A DNA stretch of 64,000 bases from Sanderia malayensis. Its lineage: Eukaryota > Cnidaria > Scyphozoa > Semaeostomeae > Pelagiidae. Within the stretch, counting starts at the first letter, position 1, and every line of letters begins with the position of its first letter. Below the pieces are notes generated by a model that did not search any database, was not told the DNA's origin, and saw nothing but the letters and a program-made list of their open reading frames with translations. The position numbers and the translations under genes are program-made. Positions 32,004 to 43,180 of the stretch are shown in pieces. Where the stretch lies: NCBI GenBank assembly GCA_013076295.1, contig RQOL01000718.1:4340001-4404000 (forward strand). The letters run 5' to 3'.

Positions 32004-33161
32004 ATGACGAAGAGAAAAGAAATTCACAACAAGAAAGAGAATGACGGTGATCGAATCATCATTAATGTAAGTGGTTGTAAGTTTGAAACAAGAATAAAAA
32101 CATTGAACAGATATCCCGAGACGCTGCTTGGGAATGAGACCTCAAGACAATCATTTTACGACCCACTCGGCAAAGAGTTGCTTCTGAACCGCGATGCGAA
32201 TTTATTCAATTATATATTATTCTTCTACCAATCAAATGGAATATTATCAAAACCAGAATGGGCAACAGACGATGAATTCACCGAAGAAATTTCATTCTTC
32301 GTTTTACAGCCTGTGTTAAATAAAAATCCAAAACTAGAAGAAAGTCATCCTAAAGAAGAAGAAGGGATCAAAATAAATGCAGATAATTTACGATCAAGAA
32401 TGACAAAAAGTTATAAATTAGTAATATGGAAAGTGTTACAAAACCCCGAGTCTTCAAAACTTGCCAGTTATATCGCTAAATTTAATCTACTACTGATCAT
32501 CCTCTCTACAATAATATATTGCTTGGAAACAGTTAAAGCTCTTACAGAAACTAACGACAACAACAACAACGCAATATTCTTTGTCATCGAGAGTGTATGT
32601 GTTTCATGGTACACAACGGAATATCTTCTTCGCTTAATAACAACACCACAATTCTGGAAATTTGCTTTGTCACCATTAGGTATAATCGATATACTTACAA
32701 TCTTACCATTTTTCGTTTCATTATTTGGCAACAATTCATTTGCTGTTTTGAGGGTGGTGCGTTTGGTCAGGGTGACACGAGTGTTGAAATTATCAAGATA
32801 CAACAAAGGACTTAGAATTCTCGTCAAAACACTATTATGGAGCAATAGTCAAGTGAAATCGTTAATACTGTGCATATCAATGGTTATAATTCTATCATCA
32901 AGTTGTATGTTTTATACAGAGGGTTTTGGCAAGTTGGAAAGCAATTTTCAAAGCATTCCCCATTCATTCTGGTTCTCAGTTATAACCATAACGTCTGTCG
33001 GCTATGGCGACATGATACCAATAACAATATTTGGCAAAATATCAGCTAGTTTCTGGTTAATCACTGGGATAATTCTCTTATTATCACTACCCGTTCCTGT
33101 ACTTATATCTAATTTTATTCATTTTTATAAAGAAAGTATACACAATCAGACCAAAATGTAA
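32004..33161 (+). CDS. Shaker-type (Kv1-like) voltage-gated potassium channel, intronless
   Basis: A plasma-membrane voltage-gated K+ channel subunit that assembles as a tetramer; 385 aa from the ATG at 32004. The T1 tetramerisation domain (RIIINVSGCKFETRIKTL and onward) is followed by six membrane segments. S1 is near IAKFNLLLIILSTIIYCLE. S4 carries the voltage-sensing series in LRVVRLVRVTRVLKLSRY. The pore has the selectivity filter TSVGYGD, and S6 has the PVP hinge (LPVPVLISNF). The order and spacing match Shaker. The C-terminus is very short, ending HNQTKM, without a PDZ-binding motif. The frame is one open exon although all neighbours are intron-rich; intronless Kv genes are known in several invertebrates. 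The frame stays open upstream of the ATG, but only from a TTG. Confidence 0.9.
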   Translation: MTKRKEIHNKKENDGDRIIINVSGCKFETRIKTLNRYPETLLGNETSRQSFYDPLGKELLLNRDANLFNYILFFYQSNGILSKPEWATDDEFTEEISFFVLQPVLNKNPKLEESHPKEEEGIKINADNLRSRMTKSYKLVIWKVLQNPESSKLASYIAKFNLLLIILSTIIYCLETVKALTETNDNNNNAIFFVIESVCVSWYTTEYLLRLITTPQFWKFALSPLGIIDILTILPFFVSLFGNNSFAVLRVVRLVRVTRVLKLSRYNKGLRILVKTLLWSNSQVKSLILCISMVIILSSSCMFYTEGFGKLESNFQSIPHSFWFSVITITSVGYGDMIPITIFGKISASFWLITGIILLLSLPVPVLISNFIHFYKESIHNQTKM

Positions 33162-33253
33162 CAAACACTTAACTACGTTGTTACAAAATGCCCAAATGCT
33201 ATCGTTGGAAACATTGATGTAGCTTGCTATTCAAAAACGCATATACAAATAAA

Positions 33254-36200
33254 TTAAATATCTTTGGCACCAGACTTAACTTGTCCATTCACCGATGATT
33301 TATTGTTGATCATGGCTTCGAATGAATGCTGTCGCAGATCAAACACCTGAGAAAATAAATCCAATTCTTACCAGATTGCATCCATGATTAATAACAGGCG
33401 CATTACTGGATTTCTTACTACTATATCGTAATTACTGGGTGCCTTCAACATTCGCTATACATCGATACTTGATAGTGACGTCATAGCCATCTACTTACCT
33501 CTTGTATAGCTAGTTTGAAACAATGAAAATTGTAGTCAATCAAACCTAGAATAAAATTAGATTATGTTTAGTAATATTTAAAATTTTACGACGTTAGTGA
33601 TTTTTGTTTGACTATAATACATATAGCCAAAAGTATGATCATGTTTCCGCATACCATGTTTCTCGAAATTATCTTCTCTCAGAATGCAAACAAGCGCCAG
33701 ATATCTAGAAAAAAAGATAGCCAGTAAAATTCAGGGAATTAATCAAACATAAACCTAATTAGATTAACATGATGTAGTACATGGTGTTAATTAGTTGCAG
33801 AAAATGCAACGCAAACCTGTTCACTTCTCTTAGGTACAGCACTGTTGAATTATTTAGCCTTATAATAGAAGCTGATTCATTGTCATATGCATTTAATTCA
33901 CCATCCTCTCTAATACTGAAATATGAAAAATAATAGTGAATAAATTATGATAAATATATATTTAAATGCACAGAAGTAGTACAATCAAAGAATAGGCATA
34001 TATTCTGTTACTCCATAAGTTCTATGCTTTCACACAGACCATTGTGATAAAAATATTCCTAACAAATTATTTACAATTATTTACAGAGTAACAGAACACA
34101 TGTCTTTTCCCCGACAGTACTTATTCGACACTATTGCTCAGTGGTGGCCTGTCATTTTTCATTGAAGGGGGCCAGCAGCAAAATGGTGCTCCTTCATAAT
34201 TAACATAGCTGTGTGGTTTACAATATATGCCTCATAAATTGCATGTCCTTATCAAAAGCACTCTTCACAAAGGGTTCGTATGGACAACATAAAACCAAAA
34301 ACAGTAGGAAAGCTTGTCTTCCATTGTAGTAAGTATCAAATTGAGGTTTCACTAGATGTATAAATAGACTTATGAATGGATAACATTTGCTTACCCATAA
34401 ATGCATGATATATCAATGACAACATCAATCATATCACAGCAAAGTTCATACGACTGCATGTCAACAGGCGAACTTAAAACAAAATATTAAAAACATAAAA
34501 TTAATATTTCACACATGAAAAACAAGCAGCATTTAGTTTAAAATTCCTTTTTATGAAATTAAGTCTATTACCTGTCTGTAGCAATGTAAATTTTTGAGAC
34601 AACATCAAATAGGAAAGCTTTCTCAATTCCTGAATGCTGCAAAGTGAACAATAACAAATGAACTTCAGCAGTCCACTTTTATAATGTCTGCAATTATAAA
34701 TTAACAACAAAACACACTAAATAGAAATACATAAGAATATAGTGTTTGAAGTGCTGACAGCCAATACAACATGCATAGTTCCATTTGTTACATAAAGTGG
34801 AAGCTTGCAGCACAGATGTGCTGATGTAGACATGTCTCTATGCGGTGGGTAAGACAAAAAGATTCTATCAAACCCATACCCTCCAACAAAATGCTTCAGA
34901 ATCTCATTAGAACTTCAGATCATTTTATATCCTATCTGTATGACTACATAATACTGATATACCCAGTATTATGTCATTGTAGCATTATATCGGGTATTAT
35001 GTTACAGGGTATTATACCTACTCACTTGGATAAGAATGTCAAGCAAGTTTTCTAGTGCAGGAAGTTGTGGTACAAGCTTTTGCACAACTTTACTGAATGC
35101 CTGTTTGATTTGAAATAAGTAAATATTAGCATATGAACAATGAAAACATTATCACTATGGTGAATATGGATTACCATCAGAGCTTCATTCGAAAATTTGA
35201 TAAAGCTGTGACAATCAGGGAAACTGAGCTTACCTCGAAAACTGAGTGATCGTAAATGCTTGTCAAATAGAAACTAGAAATGAAACAGAAGTGTGTGGAT
35301 TAGAAATTAATTGGCCATTGTGAAATGCAGGAATCATAAACAAATCGGACTGCAACTTATGCAAGTTGAAGGAGTGAACTAAGAAAAAAACATTATTAAA
35401 ACTATTATCATCAGGTTTCTACTGTCATTACTAAACTAACAAAATGTCATTATTAAACTAACAGAATGTTAACTAACAGAATGTTAGTTTAGTAATGACA
35501 GTTTAATAATACTACATCTTCAAAGAAAAATTGTTGCAAAAACAAAATCGCCACAAAATAGCAAAAAAGACACAAGGTCAATTAGAAAATTTTGGAAACA
35601 AAATCTCATTTCATAAATATTATAAGAAATTTGAAATAAGTTACCTGAGTTGTAATCTCTCCAGTCCAGCATCCTGCAGTTCATCTGTGGTTCTCTGGTG
35701 AATATCTCTTTGAGTTTCTGAAAACAAATATCATTAGCTCAATTGCAATTAAATTCTTTTAATGACTATATGTTTAAAAACATTCTTACAAAAATATACA
35801 TGCTTTAAAAACTATTACCTATTTTATGGTCATCAGTTAAGCCATCAACTTTGTGAATAAAAACTTCAAATTTAATATCTGGATTCACCTGTATTAAGAT
35901 TGGTTTACACGATTAAGACAGTGCACAAAGAAAAGTTTCAAATCAGAACGATTGTGCGGTTTAATATATGTTCATTACTCACATTATATGCTTTTGTGAC
36001 AGTCATGTGTAATTTTGATAATGCATCCATATAGTCATCCTTCAATAAATATGATAACATATGGTAATATATCCATGAACATTAATATGGCAGCTGTGTT
36101 AATCAGACAATGAATATGATAATTATGCATTATACCTGAGCATCAATAACAAATACTATAGAGCCGCATCCACTGAAAATGTGTTCTGAGTCGAAAGCAG

Positions 36201-37646
36201 CATCAAAAAAGTCAATCTGACCAGGGAAATCCCAAATCTACGAAATAATAAATAATTGCAAATATCATGATAATGTGCTATAAAAAGATGAGGTTTGTAA
36301 ATTTGAAATAGCTTTGAAAATCGGAAACATAGCGAAACATAATAACTACTAAAGCTTTTCGTCTGACACTCATTGGAGTAGTACTATTCGTCAGGTTTTC
36401 ATTTTTGTTCTCTTTCTGACGTATTACTCCGATGAGTGTCAGAGGAAAAGCTTTAATAGTTATTATGTTTTGCTATGTTTCCGATTTTCAAAGCTATTTT
36501 GAAGTTATCAAAGTTTTTAAATTTGGTTTTATATAGATGCATAGAATCAACAGGGTAAAACAAATGACTCGTAGCAATTTACCCTGAACTGCACAAAAGA
36601 ACTGTTTGATATATCATCTTTTATAATTTTGGTTGTGCTTTCAAGAAATAGAGTTTCATTTGGTGACATTTTGTGAAAAACAACTTTCAAAATTGATGAC
36701 TTTCCGCTCCTGTAATCAAAGTAGTTGAATGTCAGTAAGGATATTAATTTATGATGAGATTAAACATTAATTATGATAAGTGTTAATTATAAAATAATGG
36801 AGACCCTAACCTTCGAAGACCCATCAACAGAATTTTTGGCTTCTGTTCCTCTTGATGGGGGCTAATGTCATCTCTGTCATCGGGTATATAGCTGCAACAT
36901 AAGAAAACAGCCTCATTGTGATATGAACATCAGACCCATTGGCACTATAAGTAGTCCCCTCAAATAATTCTCAATACATAGGGTGCATTTCAAAATGAAT
37001 CTGAGACTATTTAGAAAAACAACTCCTGTTGCCATTGGATGAATGAATCAATGAAATGAATAAATGAATGCCATTATGAACTTGTTTACACAATACAAGG
37101 ATCAACTGCTGTTTTATGAGTATTTCACATCATAATCACAAGTCTCATAACTTAAACTTCTTACAGTATAGAGGGCATGAACAATATTTTTAAACATTCC
37201 CCAGCCAGTTTATAAAGCGTGGGACCATCAGCATGAACCTAATACAAGACACCACTCTATGTAGAAAAGATATCTTGCTGTCATACTTGTAATCTTGTTG
37301 AAATGACCCTACAACACTGTAACTTCCACTTGCACCAAAATTATCATCATCTTCGTACGACTGAAAAATAATATTAACCATTTAGACACATAATACTTCA
37401 AAGGATTAAAAAATGACATGATAGTATCAGAAATGTAAATGCATGCTTGTGATGGTATAAATAAATTTTAAACCTAGGCCAAGACTATCGCGGCAAAGAT
37501 GTGCTACTTATAAAAAAAATAGAAAGAATAATATCCAAGATAAATCATATTTAGCGATAAGATAGTATAATATCTTCAAAGAGCACCCGAAATATATTGT
37601 TAATGTGAATAAATATGAATATAAGCAGTTTAAAACTTACAGTCAT
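33254..37646 (-). CDS. RRAGC: Ras-related GTP-binding protein C/D (RagC/D)
   Basis: A Rag GTPase that pairs with RagA/B on lysosomes to recruit mTORC1 in response to amino acids. Sixteen exons join to 378 aa: 37641-37646, 37287-37360, 36811-36891, 36583-36709, 36136-36237, 35983-36039, 35819-35888, 35645-35717, 35234-35273, 35026-35100, 34572-34636, 34395-34472, 33817-33915, 33655-33704, 33499-33545 and 33254-33346. The G1 loop MGLRRSGKSSI, G3 WDFPGQ, G4-like IHKVDGL and the roadblock-type C-terminal domain ([45 protein letters not shown]) are all present. The first coding exon holds only ATG ACT. Length and order fit the C/D subtype, not A/B. It converges on the Kv gene with 92 bp between stop codons. 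Confidence 0.93.
35421..35502. repeat. Perfect 21-bp inverted repeat with internal direct repeats
   Basis: ACTGTCATTACTAAACTAAC at 35421 returns as its exact inverse ending at 35502. Between them CTAACAGAATGTTA is repeated. Such a short palindrome in a RagC/D intron could be a minimal MITE or a hairpin-forming sequence. Confidence 0.65.
36309..36499. mobile_element. MITE, AGCTTTGAAAATCGG family, copy 2
   Basis: Nearly the same inverted ends as the element at 25724, in a RagC/D intron. The core differs (GGAGTAGTACTATTCGTCAG), so the two copies are not a recent duplication of one another. Both copies are followed by TATTTTGAAGTT, which suggests the true right end lies a few bases further out. 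Confidence 0.8.
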
Positions 37647-37770
37647 ATCTTCAGTCTTCCAGCAATCGCTTCTTGTTGCTTTGCCCTCACGTGACACAAT
37701 CTTACAACACTTGCAAACACATCACATGATCCAGCACTGACTGCCTACTTCTGCCCACCTTTATGAAGGG

Positions 37771-37869
37771 GTACCGTGGAATCATAATAGGGGGGGGGGC
37801 TTATTAACAATTTGTAGTCCTAGGGTGGGGGCTTTTTCGAGGGGGGGGCCAATTCGAGGATGTACGGTA
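37771..37869. mobile_element. Short TACCGTATTTCC-family copy
   Basis: TACCGTGGAATC at the left and GAGGATGTACGGTA at the right enclose G-runs with GGGGCTTATT and GGGGGCTTTTTCGAGG. It is a 99-bp deletion copy just upstream of the RagC/D start. Confidence 0.65.
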
Positions 37870-38079
37870 ATGAATAAATATTTTTCTTTGTTAGTCGCCT
37901 TCCACTTCGGGATTACTAGTTTTTCACAATAGCTTTTTCGCGAGAATAAAATTTTGCGAATTTCATATTCTAGAAAGTTTCGCGTAATAAACTTTCGCGA
38001 ATTTAAATACGTGAAAGTCGAAACTTTCGTCCTTTAAAGTATTCACAAGTGTGATCTGTTTGAAAAATATTTTGAGAAA

Positions 38080-39056
38080 ATGGACTCCAAGTATGATACA
38101 AGAAGCAATCAAAATTCCGTTAAGTTACCGAAAGTGAAGCTTGAGACCCGACGCAAGGGTTTTTATTTTCTCGCCGCTAAGACATTTAATGCACTACCCC
38201 CAGGGATGCCGGAAGCACACTGGGGCACAGGGGGTCAAACTTTTTTAAAGGGCACTTTTGGGCGTGGCATACGAAAAAAATTTGGGCCTGGCATATTAAA
38301 AACAAAACGCTATATAGTGTTAACTGTGAACGCAAATTGTTTAACAGCGCTCCTGTGTTAAACATATTTGATAAATGAACAGAACGATAGTTTTATAACA
38401 AAATGTTGTAACTAAATTAGGAAAATAAGAAGTACAGCCGGCAAAACGGTTCTAATTGAATGCACCAAAGTAATTTCTTCTTTGTTCTGTTTTTCCGACA
38501 AACTCGCTTGCAACCTCTGGCACATCAATATCATGATTGTGCTCCCATAAAAATAAAACCATTAAACACACAATTAAAACTTAAAGAGCTTTTATGGATC
38601 TTTCACTACTACCGTTTGGTCAAGAGAGGTCGCAAAACAAGAAACGTTAGGAATTAGTCCTTGACCTAGGTTCCTTATAAAAAAACCGTGTATGCTTTGG
38701 GTTAAAACGATTCTCTTTCACTTCTTTTGCGACGTATTGACACCTTTTCCTTTGTCTTCAACATCCAATGATTTGCTTTATTATATTGTATATCATGGTG
38801 CTATGCTGTATCTAATCTGCTGTTTCAGTTAAATACCAATGGCGATCGTTGACCACAATACGTCTTGTTGTAAAGCAAAAAAGCCGTAATAATTCAAAAA
38901 GGGCAGTTCTCGCCCCCCTGCACCCCCTCATGAAAGGGCAAGGGGGGCAGCCGCCCCCCCTTGCCCCCCCTGTTCCGGCATCCCTGACTACCCCCCGAAG
39001 TGAGGTGCATAAAATATAGAACTGTATTTAGGAAAGCATTAGAAGAACATTATTAA
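38080..39056 (+). pseudogene. C-terminal fragment of a non-LTR reverse transcriptase, interrupted
   Basis: The frame from 38080 reads LPKVKLETRRKGFYFLAA and FNALP, the end of a Jockey/CR1-like polyprotein; compare LQIPKVQLEHAKRSFYFSG in element D. It is cut at 38200 by a 786-bp hAT-type insert. Removing the insert and one copy of the 8-bp target duplication rejoins the frame (PEVRCIKYRTVFRKALEEHY, stop at 39054). The 5' part of the element is absent, as expected for 5'-truncated non-LTR copies. Confidence 0.8.
38201..38986. mobile_element. Non-autonomous hAT element
   Basis: The ends are CAGGGATGCCGGAAGCAC and TTCCGGCATCCCTG, flanked by an exact 8-bp duplication ACTACCCC (38193-38200 and 38987-38994), the hAT hallmark. 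The interior is not coding for a transposase. C- and G-rich subterminal runs make long imperfect inverted arms. Confidence 0.92.
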
Positions 39057-39964
39057 TAGGCATTCTGTATAAACTAGATTTCAAACCATTTTTACTGTTT
39101 TATAATATTTTACTTTTGATTTTCTTTAGGAACAGGACTCTAGTGATAACAGTGCATTTTTGCACTGATAGATTATCCTGTATAAAAATTCGATTTATTA
39201 TTATTATTATTATTATTATCAAATCCTAGTTATCAATGGCTATCCGAAAACAAAGTTGTTAGAGGAAAATTTGGATTTTCTAGGGGGGACTAGGGTCTAT
39301 AGGGAACCTCAACAACCTCAACGTGACTGACCTCTGACCGTGACCGTGACTACGTTTGGCTTGTGCAGACGTGACGTTTGCATGAAGCACGCTTGTGCTT
39401 GGCCTAGTGTTTTGGCAGCTAGCTCATAAAAAGTTTTAAGAGGATGGAAGCAAAGCAAGGACATATCAGTGATAACAAGAAGTAAGCAGAATATGGGGTC
39501 CATTGTGCTGGCTCTGGCCTTGTGGTGAGTGTTGCCCTTGGAACTTTACTTTTACTTTTATGTTCCTGGAGTGGAGCCACATCACCTCACCATTCACTTT
39601 CAGATGAAGATTCAGATTCCACGAGTGGGGTGGGCCGTGGGGTGGTGTTGGCTCGGAGAATCGGAGAAGGAGATTTGCAATACCGTATTATTGAAATATG
39701 GTTGTGCGTTGCCTGGACATACATTTTGGATTGCTCTATGTTCCTTTTTTCAAAAAAGTAATGACTCTGAAAACGAATCTTTCACGATTTTGAGCATGGC
39801 ATGTAATCGTTTCATTCAGGGCGCGGCGCGGCGCTTGTGGTCAAAAGGTCAGTACCAGGCGCGGGTACAGACTGAGGCTTAGGACGCTCTTGCCTGGGGA
39901 ATAACAGTAGCAGATCCACAAAAATGATATTACTGTGTGTGATGTTCTTTTACTCAAGCCTTGC
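39057..39964. other. Intergenic, no gene recognised
   Basis: It contains a (TTA)n microsatellite at 39196-39219 and a stretch of short direct repeats (ACCTCAACAACCTCAACG, GACCGTGACCGTGAC, about 39305-39352). Open frames at 39522-39882 show no motif. Confidence 0.4.
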
Positions 39965-40204
39965 ACCGTCGGAAAAGGGAAAATGGCGGCTGCCCCCTTG
40001 CCCTTTCATGGAGTGCAAGGGGACGAGAAGTGCCCTTTTTGAATTATTACGGCTTTTTTTGCTTTACAAGAAGACGTATTGTGATCAACGATCGCCATTG
40101 GTATTTAACTGAAACAGCAGGTTAGACACAGCATAGCATGCCATGCCCAAAAGTGCCTTTTAAAGAAGTTTGACCCCCTGTGCCCCAGTGTGCTTCTGGC
40201 ATCC
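39965..40204 (-). mobile_element. Second, truncated copy of the CAGGGATGCC hAT element, inverted
   Basis: The segment repeats, in reverse, parts of the element at 38201-38986: GCACACTGGGGCACAGGGGG and the CAGGGATGCC end are seen as CTTCTGGCATCCCTG at 40190-40204, along with the AACAATACGTCTTGTTGTAA-type interior. The other end is eroded (near GTCGGAAAAGGG). Together the two copies form inverted repeats flanking 39.0-39.96 kb. Confidence 0.75.
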
Positions 40205-40564
40205 CTGCCTGCAAGACCTGAGTAAAATTAATCAATCTACTGCTAATGAAACAAAAAAGAAGGAGAATATTTTCCAACTAAAACTCTCTTGTGAAAATTA
40301 TTTAAATTTCAAAAAAAATAATTTCACCGAGAAACTTAAGACCGAAACTCTCCTTAAAGAGTGCAAGGTAGCATTGTTGCAGTTTCTACGAAGCCAAATC
40401 CTTAGATACATTCAAATTCAAATTTATAAAATAATAATCTTCACATGTCCATTAGTATCTGAAAACAGAAATGAAACTATTGTAATGATGGTCTGTTATA
40501 TTCTGCTTGCCAGTGTTTGTCATATATAAATTTGATCTTGAGGAACAATTTATATTTCACTATT

Positions 40565-42182
40565 TCAGAACTACTGGTGATGGGAACTATTTATTTAATG
40601 CATTGCACTGGTTGGAGATGAGTTGATTTCAGATGTCTGAGATGTCTAACTAGTATTGAACTTTTGCTGTTCCCTGAATATTATTCTTCGCATCCATTGA
40701 TTGCTGTTCTTGCAAACAAAGCCAATTTTGCTAATGAAAACAATGCTTTTGTCACTATGCTGTCTTTTGATGCTGGTGATTGTTATGTGAAGGGTGATCG
40801 TCTGTCATCTGTCTATGGTGAAGCTGTACATATTGCCCAAAATTTTGAACTTACATCCTTGCTGTGTATGTTTGCATTGTCATGTGCTGGAACAGCACCC
40901 ATTGAATCATACTACCCTGTTGTAGATGATGACAAACTAAGTCGTCATGAAACTGTTTTCAACTGTTTAATTATGCCAAGGCTGCAAGATGATTTACTGA
41001 AAGGGAAGATCCACATTTTTTGTTGTGCTAGCATTTCTGAGGGCTACAAATTTCCGTTTTGTAATGGAGAACCAAACTAAAGGTATTGACGCCGTAATGG
41101 ATGGTTTAGTTGCTAAGCAAATTGAGTAAAATATGCAGAACCTGATTCCTGGCCATAGGGATGATTGAAAGTATCTCGATGAAAGCAAGAATAATCCTGG
41201 TAACCTCCATGCTATATTGAGCCTTTTGTATAGATCTGGAAACAACGAATCCTTCAATTATCATTATGCCAATGCCCCAAAGTTAGGATCTTATAAGTCG
41301 AAAACCACACAAAACGAAATTATAAGTATTTGTGGATCCATGATCACAGACATCATTGTCTCTGAAGTAAAAAAGGCAAAATATTTTTCCATTCTTGCCG
41401 ATGAAGCCACTGATGTTAGTAACATGGAACAAATGGCAGTTGTTCTTCGTTATGTTCATGACTGCAAAATAGAAGAGGCATTCATGGGCTTCATTCATGG
41501 TAACAAAGGACTGAAAGGTACTGAAATCGCAGCAACAATACTGAGGACAGTGCATATTCTTGGTCGTGACCCTGTCGTGGACAAGGATATGACGGGGCGG
41601 GTAATATGGCCGATAAATGTAACGGTGCCACAGTCGCTATACAAAAGACATATCCCAACGCAATTAATGTCCACTGCCGATCGCATGTTCTAAATGTGGC
41701 TGTTGCTTCCTCTTGTCGGATACCCGAAGTCTGCAGTATGATGGGTCAAGTAAAGTCGGTTAGCGATTTTTTTAATGTGCATCCAAAGGTGACAATAAAG
41801 GAGTTCGTTCCAAATGCTTGCCATACCCGCTTCATTGATGTTTGTCGGACACATTGGATTGCTAGGATTGATGGTTTAGACGTCTTTGTGCCGCTTTATG
41901 AGCCAATTGTTTTTGCCGTAAGCCAAGTTTCTTTCAACGAGGATAGGTCATGGAGCCTGTTAAAGATGCTTCTGGTCCTTTACATTGTATTACAACATTC
42001 GAATTCATCATCTCACTCGTCATTACATGTCGCTTTTTAGAGGTTACACGGCCACTTACTAAACAACTGCAACAAACAGAAGTAGATGATATTGCTGCCA
42101 CTCAGAAAATTAGCTTGTTGTATGCAATGCTTCGTAGTTTCCGGGAAGAGGTTGTCCAGTTGCATGATAAATTTTACACTGA
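40565..42182 (+). pseudogene. hAT-type (DUF4371) transposase pseudogene, 5' part
   Basis: The 41.2-42.2 kb stretch reads SKYFSILADEATDVSN-like sequence (seen: AKYFSILADEATDVSNMEQ), then VHCRSHVLNVAVASSC, HPK and RWIARIDGLDVFVPLYE, the order of DUF4371/hAT dimerisation-type transposases of the ZMYM/P52rIPK-like group. At least three frame breaks and several stops separate the pieces. The region at 40570-41080 begins RTTGDGNYLFNALHW, which resembles an OTU protease start but with tyrosine where the catalytic cysteine would be; whether it belongs to the same element is unsure. The reading stops at KFYT where Gypsy-A is inserted, and resumes at 63673. Confidence 0.8.
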
Positions 42183-42384
42183 TGTTATGATTGTTATTAT
42201 TATTGTATTTATTAATGTCTTGTTATAATTATTTGATTGTTATTGTGTTTAATTTATGTCTAAGCTGTCTGTTGTCAGACACAGTATGTTGTATGAAACT
42301 CAAGTCACTATGTAATTCAATCAGATATCGTACTCGCAAGCTAGCAGAAGGTTGTACTTTCTCGCGTCGAACCCTGACTTAACA
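42183..42384 (+). repeat. Gypsy-A 5' LTR
   Basis: It starts TGTTATGATTG and ends near CCTGACTTAACA. It differs from the 3' LTR at roughly eight positions by eye, about 4 percent. A primer-binding-like sequence, TGGTGACAGGAGCAGCGAG, follows at once. Confidence 0.88.
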
Positions 42385-42422
42385 CTGGTGACAGGAGCAG
42401 CGAGTTAAAACACAACCAAACG

Positions 42423-43180
42423 ATGTCTATCATTCTGCCTGAGAAATTTGAATCCGGCGATTTCATGAATTGGGTTCGCCAATTCAACATATGTGCTGCT
42501 GCCAATACATGGAATGCAGCCAAGAAGCTTGCAGTTTTACCAGCTTTCTTGCGCGGTCCGGCAGCGACTTATTACCACACCCTGGCTCCAAAGGCTTACC
42601 GAAATATCTTCAAGTTAAGCTTCTTGAGGACAACCCGACGCCTAGCCTCTCTGAAATGGTACATTTCGTTCAGCGTTTTCGTGCCATTCACGGCCCTGAT
42701 AACGAATTGGGATCATCTCACTTATTTGCCGCTCTGCCCGCTTCCCCCAAAGAATCCGCTTCGCCATTGCCGTTTGTCGCAGAGCAAGCTTCCTTGGCTC
42801 CTCAGATTGCCGAATTGACTGCTGCCGTCTCCGCCTTGTCTACTGACAACAAACGCCTGACCGCCCGACTAGATGCCCACACACAATACCAGCCGCAACC
42901 CGTACAATCCAGGCCGTACGTACCACCGTCAGCTTCCACACCGCGCGGCAAGACTTGGCAACGCCCACCCAGCTACGGACCTCGAGGAAATTTTCGAAGG
43001 GGGACAAACACCGCCCGCTGTTTCAATTGCCATGCGGTAGGCCACTTTGCTAGAGATTGTCCGTACAACCAGCAGTGCACGCTGTGCTATGGATGGGGGC
43101 ACTTGGAGCCTCATTGTGCGAACAAGAAAGAAAACGTGAGTACAGATTCTTTAAACTTCAAAGGGGTGCCACAGTATTAG
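42423..43180 (+). pseudogene. Gypsy-A gag with two CCHC knuckles, frame broken
   Basis: It begins MSIILPEKFESGDFMNWVRQ in one frame and continues in another after about 42595 (PKYLQVKLLEDNPTPSLSEM), so there is a frameshift. The end carries two CX2CX4HX4C knuckles, CFNCHAVGHFARDC and CTLCYGWGHLEPHC, the nucleic-acid-binding part of nucleocapsid. The stop at 43178 precedes the protease frame. Confidence 0.8.

Noticed and set aside
39522..39882. Open frames with a hydrophobic start that could be a signal peptide
   Set aside because: Two frames overlap in the same region, neither continues into a recognised domain, and the flank is repetitive.
40570..40640. OTU-type protease start (TTGDGN)
   Set aside because: The catalytic cysteine position is tyrosine and the frame stops after 20 codons; kept only as a possible remnant within the pseudogene entry.
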